NCBI GenBank assembly: GCA_002730675.1
Contig: PCAV01000005.1
Span: 1 to 10,885 of the forward strand
Direction: 5' to 3'
From: Rhodospirillaceae bacterium
Lineage (GTDB): Bacteria; Pseudomonadota; Alphaproteobacteria; Thalassobaculales; Thalassobaculaceae
DNA: 10,885 bases
The notes under the pieces were generated by a model. The model saw only the letters and a program-made list of their open reading frames with translations. It made no database searches and was not told the origin of the DNA. This document shows, piece after piece, positions 6,308 to 10,885 of the stretch. Each line of letters starts with the position of its first letter. Within the stretch, counting starts at the first letter, position 1. Made by a program: the position numbers and the translations under genes.

Positions 6308-7182
6308 AAGTTTTGCCTGTCCTTCTGATAATTACTTGTGCAGCTTGCGGTCAAGTGCCGCAGCCATTTCAAAAAACTGAATCACAAAAAGTAAAAGACA
6401 GAGAGTTATTGGCACCCGCGAATACAAGTTTATTTGTAAAAGGAATCAACGGACCTGTAGGGTGGGTTGGGAATGCGTTTGCAAAAGCAACGGCAGATGT
6501 ACTGCGGGGGAAGGGGCTGCTTGCAAGTTCAAAATGGCATAACGACCAATCGTTCGCTCTTACGGCAAACGGTTATCAGCAACTCTATGAAGATCGACCT
6601 CCAGACCTAATTGTGACGTGGCTACTCACCGATAACATAGGCCGTGTCAAGAAAACTATAAGAACAAAGAGCACGCCGCCAAGAAAGTTTTGGATAAATC
6701 CAACGATGCAGACTTTCAGACAAGTGATTGCGCCAAAGGCTGATAAAATCATTGCTTTGCTAGACGACCAAGATAAAGCCACCTTTAAGCAGAGACAGTC
6801 TGTCCTTATTGATATCGGCCCAATAAAAGGCGTAACTGCTAGAAACGAGAAAATAATCCGATCAAAAATTGCAGAAGTATTGCAGCAGCATAAGCCCCTA
6901 TTAAGCAACACAATCCCTGAGACACTTTTATTAAAAGTGTTAATTCAAAATATATCTTTAAATAAATTTAGTGAGAGAATAATAGTTGTTTGGACGCTGA
7001 CATCACAAAATGGTTTCGAAATTGGAAATATAAGACAAGAGAATATAGTGGAAAAAGTGAGTCTGTATAGCAATTGGGTAGAGATTTCGAAACAAATCAC
7101 ACGCAGCGCAATTGATGGAATAACTGATTTAGTCCAAGCATATAGCCATTCAAAATTACAATCTAAAAATAAAGTGGAATAG
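6292..7182 (+). CDS. Predicted lipoprotein of unknown function
   Basis: I do not recognise a named family, though proteins of this general look occur in alphaproteobacteria. The 296 residues start with a lipoprotein-type signal peptide: a basic start (R2, K6), a hydrophobic stretch LPVLLIIT and TCAACG, giving Cys19 as the probable lipidated residue. Cys at -3 is unusual for a lipobox. The mature part appears to hold two similar halves. One runs about 52-157, with GPVGW, then PDLIVTWLLTDNIGRV and W134. The other runs about 174-271, with GPIKGV, then ERIIVVWTLTSQNGFEIGN and W252. The GTG at 6292 is chosen because the only other in-frame upstream codons before a TAA (6235-6237) contain no ATG, GTG or TTG. 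The gene follows pgeF by 81 bases and is followed by a likely terminator. Lgt, encoded upstream, would modify it. Confidence 0.7.
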   Translation: MRTNVKVLPVLLIITCAACGQVPQPFQKTESQKVKDRELLAPANTSLFVKGINGPVGWVGNAFAKATADVLRGKGLLASSKWHNDQSFALTANGYQQLYEDRPPDLIVTWLLTDNIGRVKKTIRTKSTPPRKFWINPTMQTFRQVIAPKADKIIALLDDQDKATFKQRQSVLIDIGPIKGVTARNEKIIRSKIAEVLQQHKPLLSNTIPETLLLKVLIQNISLNKFSERIIVVWTLTSQNGFEIGNIRQENIVEKVSLYSNWVEISKQITRSAIDGITDLVQAYSHSKLQSKNKVE

Positions 7183-7203
7183 GCCTTGCGCGAGGCTACT
7201 TTT
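7183..7203 (+). terminator. Probable rho-independent terminator after the lipoprotein gene
   Basis: Directly after the stop codon, GCCT (7183-7186) pairs with AGGC (7193-7196), extended by one T-G pair around a GCGC loop. TACTTTT follows. The stem is short but GC-rich for this genome, and the position suits the end of the hldD-to-lipoprotein transcript. Strength is uncertain because the T-tract is broken. Confidence 0.5.
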
Positions 7204-7220
7204 GACTGTTAATAAATTTG

Positions 7221-7232
7221 AGAAGCGCTTCT
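7221..7232. repeat. 12-bp perfect palindrome upstream of prs
   Basis: AGAAGCGCTTCT reads the same on both strands and lies 28 bases before the prs start. A TTGACT hexamer (7202-7207) is 13 bases upstream and could be a -35 element, which would put the palindrome where the -10 and start of transcription would fall, but no good -10 is visible. It could be an operator or chance. Confidence 0.35.
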
Positions 7233-7260
7233 TATCTAAGAATTAGGAAACCAACCAAAG

Positions 7261-8214
7261 ATGGCCACAAAAATATTATCTTGCAACAGTAACCGGCCAT
7301 TAGCTGACGCCATTTCAAAATATATGGAACTCCCCCTAACAAAAGCTGATGTTAAAAGATTTTCAGATATGGAAGTTTTTGTTGAAATCCAGGAAAACGT
7401 TAGAGGAGAAGATGTTTTTTTAATTCAGTCTACATCCTCGCCAACAAATGACAATCTTATGGAATTGCTTGTTGCCTTAGATGCATTAAAAAGAGGTTCC
7501 GCGAATCGTATAACAGCCGTTATTCCCTACTATGGATACGCTCGGCAAGATAGAAAATCGGGTCCACGAACACCCATATCTGCCAAATTAGTTGCTAACC
7601 TAATAACAGTTGCAGGCGCTCATAGAGTAGTAACGGTCGATCTCCATGCTGGGCAAATTCAAGGTTTTTTCGATATACCAACTGATAATCTTTTCGCAGC
7701 TCCAGTATTTCAATCCGATATCAAAGAAAAATACGGAGACAAATCACTAGTCATAGTATCACCAGATGTTGGTGGAGTTGTGCGGGCTAGAGCTCTTGCA
7801 AAGAGTTTAGACGCTGATTTGGCAATCATTGATAAACGGCGAGAACGCGCTGGTGTATCGGAAGTTATGAATATAATCGGTGAAGTTGATGATAGACATT
7901 GTATTTTAGTTGACGATATCGTTGACTCAGGCGGGACGCTGTGTAACGCAGCAGAAGCTCTTATGGCTGCGGGTGGTTTATCAGTGTCTGCCTATATAAG
8001 CCACGGTGTGCTATCCGGAGGTGCTGCTGCACGAATAAAAGATTCGCCTTTAACCGAACTTGTCACGACAGATAGTATTCGAGCGACCGATGCGGTACTG
8101 GCAGCTCCAAATATGCGCCAGATAACAATCGCTCCGTTATTAGGGGAAGCTATATTGAGAATCGCCGAGTCCCGCTCAGTGTCTAGTCTCTTTGATTACA
8201 ACGCACCAAATTGA
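7261..8214 (+). CDS. prs: Ribose-phosphate pyrophosphokinase (PRPP synthetase)
   Basis: Prs transfers pyrophosphate from ATP to ribose 5-phosphate, giving PRPP for purine, pyrimidine, NAD, histidine and tryptophan synthesis. The 317-residue length is typical of the class I enzyme. Motifs in order are [10 protein letters not shown] (34-43), [12 protein letters not shown] (88-99), [17 protein letters not shown] (124-140, with the metal/ATP-site His129), [14 protein letters not shown] (167-180), the flexible catalytic loop [11 protein letters not shown] (192-202) and the PRPP-binding loop [10 protein letters not shown] (217-226). All key residues appear intact. The ATG at 7261 has AGGA about 12 bases upstream, a little far. 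It starts the second plus-strand block after a probable terminator and is followed by a 142-base spacer before rplY, so it may form its own transcript. Confidence 0.97.
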   Translation: MATKILSCNSNRPLADAISKYMELPLTKADVKRFSDMEVFVEIQENVRGEDVFLIQSTSSPTNDNLMELLVALDALKRGSANRITAVIPYYGYARQDRKSGPRTPISAKLVANLITVAGAHRVVTVDLHAGQIQGFFDIPTDNLFAAPVFQSDIKEKYGDKSLVIVSPDVGGVVRARALAKSLDADLAIIDKRRERAGVSEVMNIIGEVDDRHCILVDDIVDSGGTLCNAAEALMAAGGLSVSAYISHGVLSGGAAARIKDSPLTELVTTDSIRATDAVLAAPNMRQITIAPLLGEAILRIAESRSVSSLFDYNAPN

Positions 8215-8243
8215 ATATATTTAAAATTTTAATAAACAAAAAT

Positions 8244-8274
8244 TTGACTAGTCTTTTGTCAAAAAAAATATTAC
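8244..8274 (+). promoter_or_regulatory. Possible promoter for rplY
   Basis: TTGACT at 8244-8249 is followed 19 bases later by TATTAC (8269-8274), which agrees with the -10 consensus at four of six positions; the spacing is long. The -35 hexamer also belongs to an inverted repeat, TTTGAC (8243-8248) with GTCAAA (8258-8263). The position, about 80-110 bases before the rplY start, would leave a leader containing the stem-loop noted next. This is a candidate only. Confidence 0.3.
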
Positions 8275-8289
8275 AACCAGCTTTGCTTT

Positions 8290-8327
8290 AGGACAGAACA
8301 ATTCCAGCACCCCTGGAGGCTGGTCCT
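8290..8327 (+). promoter_or_regulatory. Structured rplY leader with alternative hairpins
   Basis: TCCAG (8303-8307) can pair with CTGGA (8313-8317) around CACCC. Alternatively CCAGC (8304-8308) can pair with GCTGG (8319-8323), with an outer GGA/TCC pairing (8291-8293 and 8324-8326). The two inner hairpins exclude each other. They end about 18 bases before the rplY ribosome-binding site. Ribosomal protein genes are often controlled through their leaders, and rplY autoregulation is known in E. coli; whether this one is regulatory is inference. Confidence 0.35.
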
Positions 8328-8356
8328 ACGTCACTTTTATATCGAGGAGAAATTCG

Positions 8357-9034
8357 ATGAGCGATATTACAGTTCTCACTGCCGCTGCTCGCGAAAGGGT
8401 TGGTAAGGGGTCCGCCCGAGAAGCTAGACGGCAAGGTAAAATTCCTGCGGTAATTTACGGAGATAAAAAATCACCTGCTTCTATTACATTAGAACGAAAA
8501 CTTCTTGTTCGGCACCTAGAATCAGGAGGTTTTTTCAATACTCTCTTTGATATCGAATTAGATGGGAAATTGAACCGAGTTCTGCCTAGGGATGTCCAAC
8601 TTCATCCTGTCACAGATGTTCCTGAACACATTGACTTTCTTAGGGTAACGAGCACCACGCGCATATCGGTTGAAGTACCTGTTGAGTTTACAGGAGAAGA
8701 CGAGTCCCCTGGATTAAAAACTGGTGGAGTGTTGAACGTTGTGCGTTACAATATTGAAGTCTCATGTACTCCTGATTTAATCCCAACGAGCTTGGTTCTT
8801 AATCTTTCTGGAGCAGAAATCGGTGACAGCTTGCATATTAGCGCGGTAAGTCTACCGAAGGGTGTAACACCTACCATTACAGACCGTGACTTTACGATAG
8901 CAACGATAGCCGCGCCAACCGTCGTCAAAGAAGAGACAGCAGGAACTGACGATGGAGCGGATACAGAAGCGCCTGACGGAGACTCAACACCTGAAGCCGC
9001 TGGCGACGAAACCAAAGAAGGTGGTGATAGTTAG
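8357..9034 (+). CDS. rplY: 50S ribosomal protein L25 (general stress protein Ctc type)
   Basis: L25 binds 5S rRNA in the large subunit. The 225-residue protein is the long TL5/Ctc form. The N-terminal 5S-binding domain (about 1-95) has GKGSAREARRQGKIPAVIYG (16-35) and PRDVQLHPVTDVPEHIDFL (77-95). The C-terminal TL5 domain (about 96-190) has GGVLNVVRYNIEVSC (123-137) and SLPKGVTPTITDRDFTIATI (165-184). A strongly acidic, low-complexity tail (191-225, rich in Asp, Glu, Gly and Thr) follows, as in many alphaproteobacterial members. The ATG at 8357 is preceded by GAGGAG at a good distance. Two TAG stops occur in tandem (9032-9037). pth starts 41 bases after the first stop, and rplY-pth-ychF is a common order, consistent with one transcript. 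Confidence 0.96.
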   Translation: MSDITVLTAAARERVGKGSAREARRQGKIPAVIYGDKKSPASITLERKLLVRHLESGGFFNTLFDIELDGKLNRVLPRDVQLHPVTDVPEHIDFLRVTSTTRISVEVPVEFTGEDESPGLKTGGVLNVVRYNIEVSCTPDLIPTSLVLNLSGAEIGDSLHISAVSLPKGVTPTITDRDFTIATIAAPTVVKEETAGTDDGADTEAPDGDSTPEAAGDETKEGGDS

Positions 9035-9035
9035 T

Positions 9036-9058
9036 AGTTTGAAAACACTTTTCAAACT
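9036..9058 (+). repeat. Perfect 10-bp hairpin between rplY and pth
   Basis: AGTTTGAAAA (9036-9045) and TTTTCAAACT (9049-9058) are exact complements around a CAC loop, starting inside the second rplY stop codon. No T-tract follows on the plus strand, so it does not look like a normal rho-independent terminator. It lies 5 bases before the pth Shine-Dalgarno and could be an RNA-processing or stability element that sets the L25-to-Pth ratio. The structure is certain; the role is inferred. Confidence 0.65.
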
Positions 9059-9075
9059 AAATTGGGAGTTGGCTT

Positions 9076-9678
9076 TTGCATCTGTTGATAGGGCTAGGTA
9101 ATCCTGAAATAAAACACAGATATAACCGTCATAATATAGGTTTCTTAATAGTTGATAAAATTGCTCAAGAATTGCAATTCCCACCCTTCAAAAATCGCTT
9201 TAAAGGTTTACTGAGCGAAAATTTGATGGATGGTAGCAATATTAAATTGTTGAAACCCTCCACCTATATGAATAACTCCGGTGAATCCATAGTTCAGGCT
9301 ATGCGGTTTTTTAAACTCGACCCTTCGCAAGTTTTTGTATTTTACGACGATCTCGATCTTTCACCGGGGAAATGCAGGATTCGGTTAGGCGGTGGAACGG
9401 GAGGACACAATGGTTTACGAAGCATTGAAAAACACATCGGCCCTGACTACTGGCGAGTTCGAATTGGTATAGGCCACCCGGGACGCAAAGAATTGGTCCT
9501 AGCGCACGTACTGAATGATTTCAGTGAGCAAGAAAAGAATGGATGGGTTGAAAAAATGCTAATAGCTATGACAGAGCATCTTAAGTTGTTGATTAAAGGG
9601 GACACTAATTCTTTGATGTCGAAAATTGCGTCCAATATGAGCTCATCAAACGAAGTTGGCAGTGTCTTAAACGATTAA
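9076..9678 (+). CDS. pth: Peptidyl-tRNA hydrolase
   Basis: Pth frees tRNA from peptidyl-tRNAs that drop off ribosomes. The 200-residue length is normal for the bacterial enzyme. The start LLIGLGNP carries Asn9, RHNIGF carries the catalytic His19, TYMNNSG has Asn66, VFYDDLDL has the catalytic-support Asp91, and GGGTGGHNGLRSI (105-117) includes Asn112; RVRIGIGHPG (127-136) follows. These correspond to the E. coli active-site residues Asn10, His20, Asn68, Asp93 and Asn114. Translation most likely begins at TTG 9076, preceded by GGGAG (9064-9068) seven bases upstream; the conserved LIGLGNP starts only three codons later, so no other start fits. It lies between rplY and ychF. Confidence 0.97.
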   Translation: MHLLIGLGNPEIKHRYNRHNIGFLIVDKIAQELQFPPFKNRFKGLLSENLMDGSNIKLLKPSTYMNNSGESIVQAMRFFKLDPSQVFVFYDDLDLSPGKCRIRLGGGTGGHNGLRSIEKHIGPDYWRVRIGIGHPGRKELVLAHVLNDFSEQEKNGWVEKMLIAMTEHLKLLIKGDTNSLMSKIASNMSSSNEVGSVLND

Positions 9679-9728
9679 CTAAAATTCGACACAAACTTTT
9701 GCATTAATGAGGGAGTTGGAGGCTTTTT

Positions 9729-10832
9729 ATGGGTTTTAATTGCGGGATCGTTGGATTACCAAATGTGGGAAAATCGACATTATTCAATGCGCTTACCTCT
9801 ACAGCAGCCGCGGAAGCTGAAAATTATCCATTTTGCACGATTGAACCAAATAAAGGTAGGGTAGCGGTACCCGATGAACGACTTTTGGAAATTTCTAAGC
9901 TAGCCAGCTCAGCGAAAGTTATTGGAGCTCAACTCGAATTCGTTGATATAGCTGGCTTGGTCAAAGGGGCGAGTAAAGGAGAGGGACTAGGAAATCAATT
10001 TTTAGCCAATATCAGGGAAACCGATGCCATCATCCACGTTCTCAGATGTTTTGAAGACGATAATATTTCCCATGTTGAAGAAAACATCCAACCCATCCGA
10101 GATATAGAGATCATTGAAACCGAATTACTTCTATCCGACCTAGAAAACATAAACCGGCAAATGTTGAACTTAGAAAAAAAAGCTCGAAGTGGTGATAAGG
10201 AGATCAAAAAACAATTGGAGGTTGTAAAGAAAATAGGCTCCCTGTTAGAGGAAGGTACCCCAATTAGAAAGTGCATGGATTGGGATGCTCAAGATGAAGC
10301 ATTAATAAAAAATAACAACATGCTTACATCTAAACCCCTGGTTTATGTCTGCAATGTTGATGAAGAATCAGCCGCGATTGGAAACGCCCTGAGTAGAGAA
10401 GTAGAGGCCTATGCAAAAGCAGACGGTTCTGGATGCGTCGTTGTTTCTGCGGCTATTGAAGCCGAAATAAGCCAGTTAACATATCAGGAAGAGAAGACTG
10501 AATTTCTTACGACTTTAGGATTAGAGGAAGCCGGTTTAAATAAACTAATTAGAACAGGTTATAGTCTACTCAATCTAATCACCTTTTTCACGGCTGGGCC
10601 CAAAGAGGCGCGCGCATGGACACTTAAAAAGAATTCTACTGCTCCTCAAGGCGCCGGCAAGATTCACTCGGATTTCGAGAGAGGCTTCATTAGAGCGGAA
10701 ACTATTAGCTACAAAGATTATATTGCTAATGGCGGCGAAAATGGCGCTAAAGAAGCAGGTAAATTAAGAGTAGAAGGGGCTGATTATTTGATAAAAGATG
10801 GCGATGTGTTGCACTTCCGTTTCAATGTCTAA
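9729..10832 (+). CDS. ychF: Redox-regulated ribosome-associated ATPase YchF (OLA1 family)
   Basis: YchF is an Obg-related P-loop protein that prefers ATP, binds ribosomes and has been tied to stress responses and translation initiation. The 367 residues contain, in order, the P-loop GLPNVGKS (9-16), the G2 region YPFCTIEP (33-40), the G3 motif DIAGLVKGASKGEGLGNQF (73-91), a helical coiled-coil arm (about 128-170), a G4-like NVDE (209-212, where classic GTPases have NKxD) and a C-terminal TGS domain (about 283-367) with FTAGPKEARAWT, GAGKIHSDFERGFIRAE and DGDVLHFRFNV. The G4 change is the known reason for ATP rather than GTP use. The ATG at 9729 has GGAGG (9718-9722) six bases upstream. pth ends 50 bases earlier; the likely transcript is rplY-pth-ychF. 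Confidence 0.97.
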   Translation: MGFNCGIVGLPNVGKSTLFNALTSTAAAEAENYPFCTIEPNKGRVAVPDERLLEISKLASSAKVIGAQLEFVDIAGLVKGASKGEGLGNQFLANIRETDAIIHVLRCFEDDNISHVEENIQPIRDIEIIETELLLSDLENINRQMLNLEKKARSGDKEIKKQLEVVKKIGSLLEEGTPIRKCMDWDAQDEALIKNNNMLTSKPLVYVCNVDEESAAIGNALSREVEAYAKADGSGCVVVSAAIEAEISQLTYQEEKTEFLTTLGLEEAGLNKLIRTGYSLLNLITFFTAGPKEARAWTLKKNSTAPQGAGKIHSDFERGFIRAETISYKDYIANGGENGAKEAGKLRVEGADYLIKDGDVLHFRFNV

Positions 10833-10885
10833 CGATTTCGCAAGAAGTTTGAGAATTACCAACAATACGGTAGACATAATTACAA

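Noticed and set aside
6585-6911. 108-codon minus-strand frame inside the lipoprotein gene
   Set aside because: It is antisense to a longer frame with a signal peptide and ordered domain-like structure, and has no ribosome-binding site or known domain.
8221-8232. TTAAAATTTTAA palindrome after prs as a terminator
   Set aside because: A stem made only of A-T pairs with no loop or GC core is unlikely to terminate transcription; it reflects the AT-rich spacer.
8746-9015. 89-codon minus-strand frame opposite the rplY tail
   Set aside because: Its Ser/Ala/Val-rich composition is simply the reverse of the acidic low-complexity L25 tail.
9707-9739. 10-codon frame (ATG 9707) overlapping the ychF start as an upstream ORF
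   Set aside because: It lacks its own ribosome-binding site and mainly consists of the ychF Shine-Dalgarno region read in another frame.
10833-10885. Start of a further gene after ychF
   Set aside because: No start codon with a ribosome-binding site or recognisable coding sequence is visible in the final 53 bases.

Overview
This window looks like an ordinary chromosomal stretch of an AT-rich alphaproteobacterium with an LPS-bearing outer membrane. I infer this from the gene families (COQ9, a UbiK/BMFP protein, a YbjN-proC-CsaA run, an lgt-midA-pgeF run, and an L25/Ctc protein with an acidic tail) and from the low-to-middling GC. Genus and species cannot be told from the sequence. A marine Rhodospirillales-like lineage would fit, but that is a guess.

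Layout. Positions 1-150 hold the 3' end of a plus-strand sensor histidine kinase. It converges on a minus-strand gene set running from 3057 down to 217: ubiK, a YbjN-domain gene, proC, a COQ9-family gene and csaA. A short divergent spacer (3058-3215) separates that set from a plus-strand series. The first part of the series is hldD (LPS heptose epimerase), lgt (lipoprotein diacylglyceryl transferase), a wrecked midA methyltransferase gene, pgeF (multicopper-like laccase-fold, peptidoglycan editing) and a large predicted lipoprotein of unknown function. A plausible rho-independent terminator follows at 7183-7203. The second part is prs (PRPP synthetase), rplY (ribosomal protein L25), pth (peptidyl-tRNA hydrolase) and ychF (ribosome-associated ATPase). 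The last 53 bases show no gene.

How the genes fit together. The minus set joins two ubiquinone-biosynthesis accessory factors (UbiK, COQ9) with proline synthesis and a tRNA-binding OB-fold protein. The first plus set is largely about the cell envelope: LPS core sugar, lipoprotein maturation, peptidoglycan quality control and one lipoprotein. The second plus set is about nucleotide supply and translation quality.

The most notable observation is the midA gene between lgt and pgeF. Its N-terminal 64 or so codons are joined in frame to its C-terminal 75 or so codons, the catalytic core is gone, and one TAA interrupts the C-terminal part. Other points worth a look are a possible internal duplication in the lipoprotein, a perfect 10-bp hairpin between rplY and pth, and mutually exclusive hairpins in the rplY leader. 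I found no defence system, CRISPR array, mobile element, RNA gene or clearly new multigene system.
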